Below, one piece after another: positions 45,401 to 53,821 of a stretch of 64,000 nt of DNA. Under the pieces are notes generated by a model. That model worked only from the letters and a program-made list of their open reading frames with translations, did no database searches and was not told the origin of the DNA. Made by a program: the position numbers and the translations under genes. This DNA is from Xanthomonas dyei (GTDB taxonomy: Bacteria; Pseudomonadota; Gammaproteobacteria; Xanthomonadales; Xanthomonadaceae), in NCBI RefSeq assembly GCF_002939865.1, contig NZ_MDEE01000008.1, forward strand, positions 62,001 to 126,000. Direction: 5' to 3'. Positions within the stretch are counted from its first letter, which is position 1. Every line of letters starts with the position of its first letter.

Positions 45401-48400
45401 CGCCGCCTCGTCGCGCGGGTAGTGCTGCAGCGCCTGCGCTGGCATCAGCGAAGGGCCCTTGTCCTTGGCAACCAGATCTCGCTGCGCTTGGCTGGCCTGG
45501 TTCGCCTGCACGGCGTGCCAAGCCTCGTAATGCTTACGGAAGGCGGGGATGCGCAAGGCCACCTCCAATTTCAGAAAGCCGCAGCCATCGTTGGGGCACA
45601 ACGCCAAGGCAGTTCCATCCGCTGCCAACGGCTTGAACGGATGCGCAGGTCCGTCGACGTCATCGAACATTCCCAGGCGCAGGGTGCCCTCCACGACATG
45701 GTCACTCGGTACCATCTCCAACAGTGATCGCTGCATGCGCGACCAGTCCTCGCGTTGCGGAGCGAGCTTGGCAGCCAGCTGCATCAGGCTGCTGCCCGGA
45801 GCGGTGTCGGAATAGCGGAACGCCGGCAGCATCGATGCCATCTCTGGTCCGCGAGACAGCACGAGGCTGCTGCTGCCCGATTTGCTGCGCGCGGCGCGGC
45901 TGCCGCCGAACATGTCGAAGCGCCAGGGCTCACCGTTGTAGTTGAACGTCCGCGCGAGCATGAATGTCGAAATCTCCCCGGGCAGCTGCACCTCCACCAG
46001 CGGCAGGCCGGTCAGACGCGCAAACAGCGAGTACGGCTTGTCCGCTTCGGTCTGGTTATTCGAGATTTCCCTACCCAGCAGATCGACCACGACATGCGTC
46101 GTGCTGCCGTGGCCGGTGGCCGGCACAACCGGCTGGCCAGGAACCGAGCACATGCTCAGGCGCCCACTGTCCAGGTCAAAGCGGGTCGGTGGATGGGCCT
46201 GGGTAATCATCGGCGCTTCCTTCGCCATGCGCAGGTCCAGGGCGTCGAACGCCTGATCGCCGGCTTCGATCTGCGCGATCAGGTTCCAGCTCATCTCGCC
46301 GAGGTCCGCCTCAATCGCCTTGCGGGTCCGCTCCAGCGTCAGATCCACCCAGTTCGCCAGTTGTTCGCGGCGCTCGCGTAGGTCGTTGCGCGAGCCTTCA
46401 ACGTTGCGCGCTTTCCATTGCCGGCTCACCACCGCGTAGGCCTTAAGCACCTGGTAGAAGGTCAGCGCCGGGCAGCGCGTTGCGTGCTGTTCGATGTCGG
46501 CAGACGACCGCCCGCCACCGCCGCTCAGGTACAGGTCGATCTTGCGCGCGGCGATGGGTTGCAACGTGTTGAACAGGCGCAATGCCTGGCCCCGATGACG
46601 GGGGGCCAAGTCAGGACTGCGGATAAGCGGCAACAGTCCCATGCAGAGGCTGCCGATCCCCTCAAGGCTGGTCTGGCGTAATCCATCATCCCCGACCAGG
46701 CGCGACACCCGCGCCAGCGCTGGCTGTCCCAGCGGACGCATCTGGGCTTGAAGCCGCGCCGATGCGAGGGCCTTGAAGATCACCCCAATCTCCGTGGCCG
46801 AGGCGGACGCAAAACGATCGCGGTGCAGGTCCAGGTGCCCAGCCATGGACTGCAGCTTGGCGACACCCAAGGTCTGGAACTGCTCATCGTCCAGGTGCAG
46901 CAGGCGGGACATCGTGTTCGCCACCATGGAGATCCCACGCATCTCGAACTGCTGCCAGGGCAGATCGGCCGAGCCTGCGCGCTCGGCGAGCAGTCCCCCC
47001 GCCGATTGACACGCCGGCCTTGCGAAAGATCTGCTCATCGCATTGAGCGCCATGGCCACGTCTTGCGCTTCCAACAGGTGTCGCAGCTTGTGGTCCTCAG
47101 CCAGCCTCGCAGCCAACAGGTCGATGGCCGCCTCGCAGGCCGGCGCGTCGGGCCATTTGCTCAAGGCGTTGAGCGCAACGGCCACGCCTTGCGGGTCCAG
47201 GGCCTTGCGCAACGCGCCGTCGTCGGCAAGCCGCTCGGCCAGCGCGCTGGCGGCGGCCGCACACACCGTGTTGTCGGGCCATTTGCTCAGGGCATTGAGC
47301 GCTTGGGACATGTCGATGGGGTCCAGGGCCTTGCGCAACGCGCCGTCGTCGGCAAGCCGCTCGGCCAGCGCGCTGGCGGCGGCCGCACAGGCCGTGTTGT
47401 CGGGCCATTTGCACAAGGCGTTGAGCGCGGTGGCCACGCCTTTCGTACCGAGGTCGTTGCGCAAGCTGCTCTCGGCGGCCAGCCGCCCGGCCAGCGCGCT
47501 GGCGGTGGCCGCACAGACCGTGTTGTCGGGCCATTTGCTCAGGGCATTGAGCGCTCGGGTCACGTGGATGGGGTCCAGGGCCTTGCGCAATCCGGGATCG
47601 GCGGCCAGCCGCTCGGCCAGCGCACTGACAGCGGCCGCACAGACCGCGTTGTCGGGCCATTTGCTCAGCGCATTGAGCGCTTGGGTCACGTCGATGGGGT
47701 CCAGGGCCTTGCGCAACCCGGGATCGGCGGCCAGCCGCTCGGCCAGCGCACTGACAGCGGCCGCACAGGCCGTGTTGTCGGGCCATTTGCACAAGGCGTT
47801 GAGCGCGGTGGCCACGCCTTGCGCATTGAGGTCGTTGCGCAATCTGCTCTCGTCTGCCAGCCGTGCGGCCAGCGCGCTGGCGACGGCCGCAAAGACCGCG
47901 TTGTCGGGCCATTTGCTCATTGCATTGAGCGCTTGGGTCACGTGGTTGGGGTCCAGGGCCTTGCGCAACCCGGGATCGGCGGCCAGCCGCTCGGCCAGCG
48001 CACTGACAGCGGCCGCACAGTCCGTGTTGTTGGGCCATTTGCTCAGGGCGTTGAACGCGGTGGCCACGCCTTGCGCATTGAGGTCGTTGCGCAAGTTGCG
48101 CTCGTCTGCCAGCCGTGCCGCCAGCGCGCTGGCGGCGGCCGCACAGTCCGTGTTGTTGGGCCATTTGCTCAGGGCGTTGAACGCGGTGGCCACGCCTTGC
48201 GCATTGAGGTCGTTGCGCAAGTTGCGCTCGTCTGCCAGCCGTGCCGCCAGCGCGCTGGCGGCGGCCGCACACACCGCGTTGTCGGGCCATTTGCTCAGGG
48301 CATTGAGCACATTGGCCACGCCTTGCGGGTCGAGGGCCTTGCGCAATTTGCTCTCGGTGGCCAGCCGTGCGGCCAGCGCGTTGGCGGCATTCTTGCAGTC

Positions 48401-50608
48401 CGGCATGTCGGGCCATTTGCTCAGGGCGTTGAGCCCATTGGGCACGCCTTGCGCATTGAGGTCGTTGCGCAACCTACTCTCGCTCTCGTCAGCCAGCCGC
48501 TCGGCCAGCGCACTGACAGCGTCCGCACAGGCCGTATTGTCGGGCCATTTGCTCAGGGCATTGAGCGCTTGGGATACGTCGATGGGGTCCAGGGCCTTGC
48601 GCAACGCGCCGTCGTCGGCGAGCCGCTCGGCCAGCGCACTCACAGCGGCCGCACCGTCCGTATTGTCGGGCCACTTGCTCAGGGCATTGAGCGCATTGCC
48701 CACGTGTTTGGGCTTGAGGTCCTTGCGCAACTTGCTTTCGTCGGCCAGCCGTGCGGCCAGCGCGCTGGCGGCGGCCGCACACACCGCGTTGTCGGGCCAT
48801 TTGCTCAGGGCATTGAGCACATTGGCCACGCCTTGCGCATTGAGGTCGTCGCGCAATCTGCTCTCGGCGGCCAGCCGTGTCGCCAGCGCGTTGGCGGCAT
48901 TCTTGCAGTCCGGCGTGTCAGGCCATTTGCTCAGGGCGTTGAGCGTATTGGCCACTTCTTGCGGCTTGAGGTCCTTGCGCAACCTACTCTCGTCAGCCAG
49001 CCGCTCGGCCAGCGCACTGACAGCGTCCGCACAGAACGCGTTGTCGGGCCATTTGCTCATGGCATTGAGCGCATTGGCCACGCCTTGCCGGTCCAGGGAC
49101 TTGCATAATTTGCCCTCATCGGCCAGCCGCTCGGCCAGCGCACTGACAGCGTCCGCACAGTCCGTGTTATCGGGCCATTTGCTCAGGGCATTGAGCGCAT
49201 TGCCCACTTCTTGCGGCTTGAGGTCCTTGCGCAATTTGCCGTCGTCGGCCAGCCGCCCGGCCAGCGCGCTGGCGGCGGCCGCGCAGGCCGTGTTGTCGGG
49301 CCATTTGCACAGGGCGTTGAGCGTATTGGCCACGCTCTGCGCATCCATTGCAGAGCGCAGGCGTTTGTCGCTGGCGACAAGCGCGGCGAGCCGGTGCGCC
49401 GTGGCCTGGCAATCCGGATGATCGAACCACTTGCTGAAGGTGTTGAGTGCCAGGCTAATTTCCCACGCGTTCAAAGACTGCCGGACTCGGTCGTCACGCA
49501 GCAGGTGACGTGCCAAGCGAGCCACCGCGCGTTCACACCTGCCGCTGTCGATATTCTTTGCGAAGGCGTTCAGGAGAAGCGCCGACAGGTAGCCACTCAG
49601 CCCCACCAGATCATCGGCCTGATTGAGCTGTCCGGCGATCCACCCGATTGCATCCATGCACGCTGGCTGGTTCGGGTGCTTGCTCAGCTTGTTGCTCACA
49701 TGCGCCAGCTGCGCCAGCGATGCACCGTTGAACCACTCGGTCTCGCAGAGATACTGCGCCGCGAGCTTGGTGCAACGATCGAGATCACGGAGCATGGCGC
49801 CGCCCCCCCTGGCGTGCCGTGCCTGGGCAATCATCTGAAGATATTTATCTAGCCGCTGCGCGTTGATTTGCGGGGCGATCTCCGCTTCCAGGAACGGCAA
49901 AGCCATGCCGTCACGCATGTGACGTGCCAGCGCGTTGTCATCTGCCATGGACACGCACAGGCCAGCGTTGTGGTTCCGAGCGATTCCCCTGGACTCACTC
50001 AACTGTCGCCGCTGCTGCTGTCGCTGCACCTGCAGCTGTTTTTTTGCCGCCGAGTCCAGCTGATTTTCGGCCATGCGAAGGTCTGCCGTCGTCAACCTCG
50101 CGCCATGGATGGGCCGCTTTGGCTGCCGATGGGGTTCTTGCTCTTCGCGCGGTCGTTTTCCTGCGATCCGGTCGGACTGCTGATCGGTCGATCGAAGATT
50201 GACCCTCGCCTCCAAACCATCATGCGTTGGTCGTTGTGGCCTGCGATGCGACGAGGCGACGCTGACGTCGGCGGGCACTCTGTCCAGGCGCCGATCGGGT
50301 GCGATACCGTGCTGGTCGGTGGGGTCATCGGGCCAGTGTGAGCGGGCGACCGATTGCCCAAGGCGCCGGTCCCATGCACCTTCGCTAGCTCCGGTTCGCT
50401 TATTCACAGGCAAGGGCTTCCTGTCTGGCATCGACGCCCCAGGTTCATCCGACTCTACCCGTCGCCGTTTGCTAGGCGGCCGTCCAAGTGGTGAATGGTT
50501 GCCCCTGGTACTGGCTGTTGCCTGATCCTCCGCTGGCCCGGGCTGTTCCTCATGAGCGGAAGACAAGGGTGTGCGGAACGCATTTGGGTTGGTGGCATAG
50601 GTTTTCAT
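42449..50608 (-). CDS. xopAD: XopAD-type SKWP-repeat type III effector with tandem RelA/SpoT-like C-terminal segments
   Basis: This 2719-residue protein matches XopAD/RipS (SKWP) effectors, which are injected into plant cells. Layout: residues 1 to about 165 are rich in Pro, Arg, Gln and Ser and probably disordered, as expected for a type III secretion signal. One degenerate repeat (about 345) is followed by about 20 repeats of 42 residues (388-1230) with core LNALSKWPDN. Residues 1230-2310 are an unassigned large region. Two related segments follow, at about 2315-2440 and 2548-2668. Each has NDALRY or GDALRY, then WEIQFHT or FEVQFHT, then LYK, resembling RelA/SpoT synthetase folds. No perfect PIP box was found upstream. 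The host function is not known to me. Confidence 0.92.
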   Translation of the reverse strand: MKTYATNPNAFRTPLSSAHEEQPGPAEDQATASTRGNHSPLGRPPSKRRRVESDEPGASMPDRKPLPVNKRTGASEGAWDRRLGQSVARSHWPDDPTDQHGIAPDRRLDRVPADVSVASSHRRPQRPTHDGLEARVNLRSTDQQSDRIAGKRPREEQEPHRQPKRPIHGARLTTADLRMAENQLDSAAKKQLQVQRQQQRRQLSESRGIARNHNAGLCVSMADDNALARHMRDGMALPFLEAEIAPQINAQRLDKYLQMIAQARHARGGGAMLRDLDRCTKLAAQYLCETEWFNGASLAQLAHVSNKLSKHPNQPACMDAIGWIAGQLNQADDLVGLSGYLSALLLNAFAKNIDSGRCERAVARLARHLLRDDRVRQSLNAWEISLALNTFSKWFDHPDCQATAHRLAALVASDKRLRSAMDAQSVANTLNALCKWPDNTACAAAASALAGRLADDGKLRKDLKPQEVGNALNALSKWPDNTDCADAVSALAERLADEGKLCKSLDRQGVANALNAMSKWPDNAFCADAVSALAERLADESRLRKDLKPQEVANTLNALSKWPDTPDCKNAANALATRLAAESRLRDDLNAQGVANVLNALSKWPDNAVCAAAASALAARLADESKLRKDLKPKHVGNALNALSKWPDNTDGAAAVSALAERLADDGALRKALDPIDVSQALNALSKWPDNTACADAVSALAERLADESESRLRNDLNAQGVPNGLNALSKWPDMPDCKNAANALAARLATESKLRKALDPQGVANVLNALSKWPDNAVCAAAASALAARLADERNLRNDLNAQGVATAFNALSKWPNNTDCAAAASALAARLADERNLRNDLNAQGVATAFNALSKWPNNTDCAAAVSALAERLAADPGLRKALDPNHVTQALNAMSKWPDNAVFAAVASALAARLADESRLRNDLNAQGVATALNALCKWPDNTACAAAVSALAERLAADPGLRKALDPIDVTQALNALSKWPDNAVCAAAVSALAERLAADPGLRKALDPIHVTRALNALSKWPDNTVCAATASALAGRLAAESSLRNDLGTKGVATALNALCKWPDNTACAAAASALAERLADDGALRKALDPIDMSQALNALSKWPDNTVCAAAASALAERLADDGALRKALDPQGVAVALNALSKWPDAPACEAAIDLLAARLAEDHKLRHLLEAQDVAMALNAMSRSFARPACQSAGGLLAERAGSADLPWQQFEMRGISMVANTMSRLLHLDDEQFQTLGVAKLQSMAGHLDLHRDRFASASATEIGVIFKALASARLQAQMRPLGQPALARVSRLVGDDGLRQTSLEGIGSLCMGLLPLIRSPDLAPRHRGQALRLFNTLQPIAARKIDLYLSGGGGRSSADIEQHATRCPALTFYQVLKAYAVVSRQWKARNVEGSRNDLRERREQLANWVDLTLERTRKAIEADLGEMSWNLIAQIEAGDQAFDALDLRMAKEAPMITQAHPPTRFDLDSGRLSMCSVPGQPVVPATGHGSTTHVVVDLLGREISNNQTEADKPYSLFARLTGLPLVEVQLPGEISTFMLARTFNYNGEPWRFDMFGGSRAARSKSGSSSLVLSRGPEMASMLPAFRYSDTAPGSSLMQLAAKLAPQREDWSRMQRSLLEMVPSDHVVEGTLRLGMFDDVDGPAHPFKPLAADGTALALCPNDGCGFLKLEVALRIPAFRKHYEAWHAVQANQASQAQRDLVAKDKGPSLMPAQALQHYPRDEAALEEAHEAMQRQLEALQPVAGEALALYRLAVGGGYQGQRVRAVPSADDNVHLPRQRSQAFDAAGGPLLLGKPPYDKENLLPVPEDRVATAAKGDATAEFLSQSFGIQYSYTGFDDRSGVDAQMLHSKGMLVVVPENNWPVDFADTDLVCSKEDLKTLSRWTNGRDRSALPRDMLSTGSLRLKDIVEPGRLGALPIAELRKRNMDTDGDDAFVYAGYPKLAALISRVMVDRERRRGRQQSFKPPKTATPAIDPVSGHYQAGRLSEIMSLKRGQQITSAAATLAARFMAQPDDLREALARNMMFGTYDGIERELRTGLRELLEGEARDPLVLAQLRVQAREAIERAHLPEAREAAELLHTQLLALEPGSAAISAAPRLPDALAEAFPSLAKAYDAASDVEARIHAILDNYPACRLSHAQFPDGQPGFIPGEPELTMRNLFTIAIKVGTDALKSDTGTALFGKIVDACERSERGFAERVRIVPYSKATARAMQEGRFDPEQTKGLLQRMPSMAAGVMEDALHALQQARLIDPPQPPAARLRAVQPEDIASEAQALLTRARRMEPQVTDMLRGVAERHGGQLAGTQHQLKSLGSLKEKLTQRMALKKQTLEEAAAGVNDALRYSVVLEPQDFTAGLRAVLAALDDRGHARIRLTNQFTRHLAPFKAINVTLRSPEGALWEIQFHTPETFGLKEQFHDLYKHAHALALGGASRAEQRKLQTPALEAFDRVASPPECEEIDEWHEETVPALASTPPTLDSRRNPVSADTSPAYTVFNIATSKHEALTPVFDTLAEDLGLQLWGNVRYNAADDRIEQVQHAPFQKSVVSIKDKIRRHLRAGMTAEQANQSVGDALRYALELPSEDFVAKVLAANDALHRQGMRCVTLKNYFVSGDGTYRGINAGFTDAEGYAFEVQFHTAESFKAKAQTHVLYKRMQLAQTRLDREKQKPQPDPVRQASLTQEIAGHKKTMHEMTTNVRKPASVESLGGRT
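46980..49450 (-). repeat. SKWP repeat array of xopAD (about 20 units of 126 bp)
   Basis: Twenty units of 42 codons are countable from the LNTFSKWFDHPDC unit to LNAMSRSFARPAC. One unit near 48480 is 44 codons because of a six-base duplication (ESES). Positions 48015-48140 and 48141-48266 are identical 126-bp copies. Repeats near the ends are most diverged and central ones most alike, as expected when unequal recombination homogenises the middle. Confidence 0.93.
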
Positions 50609-51078
50609 GCCCGAAATTTAGTCAATCCGGCCGCAAGCGGCTTCGTCAATACGAAGCCTCGACGACGTGTGCGACGCCGGCTGCGAGTTGGGCCAATGGC
50701 CCCCAATGCATTGCATGGATTGAACGTCTGGGATGCAGCACGCCGGCACGGCTGGGTACTCTGCGGCCGTCAGGGACAGTGTTTGAGGGTTAGGCACACC
50801 TCGATGCTTTTTACGCGAATCCTGCAGAACCTTGTATCGACCTGACCACAGCGACGGCGCAAACGCCCTGTCAGTCCAGTCGCGCGCTTTTCTGCCGATA
50901 AACAGGGCGTGCCACAGTCATCGGCGACCACCGTCACCATCACCTCCATCTAGCCGCAAGGGAATCAGGACATGTCATTCGGCAATGACCCGCGGCGCGC
51001 GCATTTGGGTGCCGCTTGAAAAAAACGCGCCACTGCCGCCTACAATCGGGGGCATCTGTCGTGTCCGGGTTGTCGCGC
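50609..51078. promoter_or_regulatory. Divergent upstream region of xopAD and the amidotransferase gene
   Basis: No gene is supported in these 470 bases. On the minus strand one TTCGC half (complement of 50815-50819) is present upstream of xopAD, but the base positions 15 bases further upstream read CGATA, so there is no perfect plant-inducible-promoter box. A small dyad GCTTCG/CGAAGC lies at 50640-50657 near the xopAD start. Confidence 0.4.
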
Positions 51079-51843
51079 ATGTCCGTTTTGCCGTTCCTGA
51101 TCATCGAAACCGGTCACCCCGTGCCGGAGATGAAGCGATACGGCCGCTTTCCGCACTGGATCCGCGTGGCGGCCGGGCTGGCCGAACACGAAACCGTGGT
51201 GATCGATGTCGCCAATGGCGACGACCTGCCGGACCGCGGCCGCTTTGCCGGCATCATCATCAGCGGCTCGGCCGCCTTCGTCACCGACCGTGCCGACTGG
51301 AGCGAGCGCAGTGCCCAATGGCTGCGCGACGCCGCCCATGACGGCAAGCCGTTGCTGGGCATCTGCTACGGCCATCAGCTGCTGGCCCACGCGCTGGGCG
51401 GCGAAGTCGACTACAACCCGGCCGGCCGCGAGTCCGGCACCATCGCGCTGGAGCTGCACCCGCCGGCCGAACAGGACCCATTGTTTGCAGGCCTTCCGGC
51501 CCAGTTTCCGGCCCATGCCACCCACCTGCAGACGGTGGTGCGCGCGCCGGACGGTGCCATCGTGCTGGCGCATTCGCGTCAGGACCGCTGCCACGCCTTT
51601 CGCTGGGGCCGCGCCACCTGGGGCGTGCAGTTCCACCCGGAGTTCGCCACCCACCATATGCGCGGCTACGTGCGCGCACGTGCCGAATGCATTGCCCGCC
51701 ACGGCCACTGCGCCCGCACGGTCGCCCGCGAGGTTACCGCCGCCCCGGTCGCCCGCAAGCTGCTGCGCCGGTTCGTGCGTCACGCACGCGGCCTGCAAAC
51801 AGTGAACGCCCATCCCGCCGCGCACACGCAAAAGCAGCGATAA
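51079..51843 (+). CDS. Class I glutamine amidotransferase-like protein
   Basis: This 254-residue protein has a single GATase-1 domain. The nucleophile Cys is in GICYGHQLLAHALGG near residue 97, and the His-Glu pair is in WGVQFHPEF near residue 183. It lacks the synthetase domain of GuaA, so it belongs to the free-standing GMP-synthase-like amidotransferases, whose substrates are mostly unknown (some hydrolyse gamma-glutamyl compounds). The ATG at 51079 is preferred to the upstream 51016. The C-terminal 40 residues are basic and poorly conserved. Confidence 0.88.
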   Translation: MSVLPFLIIETGHPVPEMKRYGRFPHWIRVAAGLAEHETVVIDVANGDDLPDRGRFAGIIISGSAAFVTDRADWSERSAQWLRDAAHDGKPLLGICYGHQLLAHALGGEVDYNPAGRESGTIALELHPPAEQDPLFAGLPAQFPAHATHLQTVVRAPDGAIVLAHSRQDRCHAFRWGRATWGVQFHPEFATHHMRGYVRARAECIARHGHCARTVAREVTAAPVARKLLRRFVRHARGLQTVNAHPAAHTQKQR

Positions 51844-51888
51844 TCGCGTTACGCCGGATGGTCCGGTGCGTATCGATCCGGAATGGGA

Positions 51889-52788
51889 ATGAGCGAAATT
51901 CGCAAGGTGCCGGCATCTGCCGGCGCAGAATGGCTGTTGACCGGTTTCTCGCTGTTGAAGCGGGCGCCGCTGGCGCTTGGCTCGCTGGGGGTGATCTGGA
52001 GCGTGGCCGCCTCGCTGGTGGTGTCGCTGTCGGTGCTGGTGCCGCTGCTGGGCCCGGCGCTGCAGTTCCTGCTGGTGCTGGCCGGCCCGTTGTTCATGGG
52101 CGGCATGCTGTGGGCGATCCGTGAGGTCGACGAGGGCCGCATCGCCAAGCCATCGCACCTGCTGCACGGCCTGCAGGACGGCCGCGCGCCGCACCTGCTG
52201 GTGTCGCTGCTGCCTCAGCTGATCGCCGGCCTGCTGCTGGGCGTGCTGCTGCTGGCGATGATCGGCGCCAACGGGTTGCAGCAGTTGTCCGAGGTGATGC
52301 TCAAGATCAACCAGATCAGCCAGTCCGGCGCGCAGCCGGACCCGGTGCAGATCGAGCAACTTGCCGCCAGCCTGCCGGCCGGGCGCATCCTGCTGTGGCT
52401 GCTGCTGACCATCGCCACGTTTGCGGCGATGACGATGGCGCTGTTTGTGATGCCGCCGCAGGTGATGTTCGACCGCAGTACCGGCGGTCATGCGCTGCGC
52501 GAAAGCCTGCGCGCCAGCCTGCACAACCTGCCGGCGATGCTGGTGTTCTTCGTGCTTGCCTTCATCGTCATTTTCGCGATCTATTTCGCGGTGATGATCG
52601 TCGCGCTGATCGTCGGCCTGGTGGCGGGGCAAACCGTGGCGATGTGGCTGGCGCAGCTGCTGCTGATGGCGGTGCTGATGCCGGTCTTCGCCGGCTCGGT
52701 CTACGCCGCGTGGAAGCAGATGTTCACACACGAAGGCGCCACCGCACAGCCCACCCCGCCCTCGCGGCCGGACGTGTTTGCCGCCTGA
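51889..52788 (+). CDS. BPSS1780-family integral membrane protein
   Basis: This 299-residue protein begins MSEIRKVPASAGAEWL and has about six hydrophobic helices, matching the BPSS1780 membrane family whose role is unknown. Landmarks are the GPLFMGGMLWAIREVDEGR loop near residue 65 and the basic loop before ALRESLRASLHNLPA near 205. An ATG six bases upstream (51883) is also possible. It converges on the PD-(D/E)XK-like gene, and its last codons are duplicated in the repeats that follow. Confidence 0.8.
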   Translation: MSEIRKVPASAGAEWLLTGFSLLKRAPLALGSLGVIWSVAASLVVSLSVLVPLLGPALQFLLVLAGPLFMGGMLWAIREVDEGRIAKPSHLLHGLQDGRAPHLLVSLLPQLIAGLLLGVLLLAMIGANGLQQLSEVMLKINQISQSGAQPDPVQIEQLAASLPAGRILLWLLLTIATFAAMTMALFVMPPQVMFDRSTGGHALRESLRASLHNLPAMLVFFVLAFIVIFAIYFAVMIVALIVGLVAGQTVAMWLAQLLLMAVLMPVFAGSVYAAWKQMFTHEGATAQPTPPSRPDVFAA

Positions 52789-53197
52789 TCCCGCAAACCC
52801 GTAGGAGCGCACCTAGGCGCGATGAAGCTTTCCCGGTAACGCCCGTCGCGCCCGGGTGCGCTCCTACGATGTTCGATCGGTCTGCGCAGTGTCGGTCCAC
52901 CTGATCGAGCCCACGCCGCCCTCGCGTCCAGATGTGTTGCCGCCCGATCCCGCAGAACCGTAGGAGCGCACCTGGGCGCGACGAGGCCTTCCCGGTAATG
53001 CCCCTCGCGCCCGGGTGCGCTCCTACGATGTTCGATCGGTCTGCGCAGTGTCGGTCCATCTGATCGAGCTCCGCCGCCCTCGCGTCCGGATGTATTACCG
53101 CCCGATCCCGCAGAACCGTAGGAGCGCACCCGGGCGCGACGAGGCCTTCCCGGGAACGCCCGTCGCGCCCGGGTGCGCTCCTACGATGTTCGATCGG
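52789..53197. repeat. Three tandem ~158-bp repeats of a REP-like palindrome plus both flanking gene ends
   Basis: REP-like palindromes starting GTAGGAGCGCACC and ending GGTGCGCTCCTAC occur at 52801-52867, 52960-53026 and 53118-53184. Before each palindrome is a copy of the 3' end of the upstream membrane-protein gene (CCCTCGCG...GCCGCC), and after each a copy of the 3' end of the downstream gene (GATGTTCGATCGGTC...). The whole convergent junction has therefore been tandemly multiplied. Confidence 0.9.
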
Positions 53198-53791
53198 TCA
53201 GTCCGTCTGGTCGAGCTCCACGCGAACGACCGCAATGCAGTCGGGTATCTCGCCGAACGGCAATGCATGCGCAGCAAATACGTTCTCGTAAACGGTCACC
53301 TCTGCACCGGAGCGCGTTGCGCGCAGGTGTCCCACGCCGCTGAAGGACGTATTGGCGTTCTCTCTCAAGGCAGCATGACGGCCGTGGTAGAAACTACTCG
53401 CAGCCTTTCCGGATGTATCGATACGGACTGTCAGCTCGCCATACATGGCGCTCAGGAAGTCGTGTTGTTCGGTGCCGAACAACTGGAACGGATCGACGGT
53501 GTTGTGAATCAGCAACACGGTCGGCATACCGGCACTGGCAGCCACACGCAGCTGAGCCCGCGCCTCGGAAATCTTCTGGCGCACGTGCCAACCGATCGTC
53601 CTGGACCATGCGCCATCCGGATCGATTCCGCGCGTACTTTCAATCTGCTTGATCTCTACAGCTACCACCGTGCTGCCAAGCCACACGTGATAATCGGGCG
53701 TGCGGGTGGATGTCTCGGCGATCCGCTGACAGTCCAGCCGATGGTGCGCGCAGAAGGTTTCGAACAACTGCTCTGATACGGTTCTCTGCAT
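53198..53791 (-). CDS. Hypothetical protein with PD-(D/E)XK nuclease-like core
   Basis: This 197-residue protein begins MQRTVSEQLFETFCAHHRLDCQRI. Residues about 30-52 read TPDYHVWLGSTVVAVEIKQIE, which fits the PD...(D/E)xK pattern (Asp in PDY, Glu and Lys in EIK) after an N-terminal helix with a conserved-type Glu. That is the usual order in PD-(D/E)XK endonuclease-fold proteins. No membrane segment or partner gene is present. The nuclease assignment is a motif reading only, and a repair, restriction or toxin role is undetermined. Confidence 0.6.
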   Translation of the reverse strand: MQRTVSEQLFETFCAHHRLDCQRIAETSTRTPDYHVWLGSTVVAVEIKQIESTRGIDPDGAWSRTIGWHVRQKISEARAQLRVAASAGMPTVLLIHNTVDPFQLFGTEQHDFLSAMYGELTVRIDTSGKAASSFYHGRHAALRENANTSFSGVGHLRATRSGAEVTVYENVFAAHALPFGEIPDCIAVVRVELDQTD

Positions 53792-53821
53792 TCCCAAACC
53801 AGCCCGGGGACTTTGCGCAGA

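Noticed and set aside
46748-49421. Long plus-strand reading frames opposite the SKWP repeats
   Set aside because: They arise because the 126-bp repeat lacks stops in several frames. Repeated antisense translation without gene signals is not evidence of coding.
50815-50839. Possible PIP box upstream of xopAD
   Set aside because: Only one TTCGC half is present on the minus strand; the position 15 bases away reads CGATA. A single half-site is expected by chance, so HrpX control is not claimed from this sequence.
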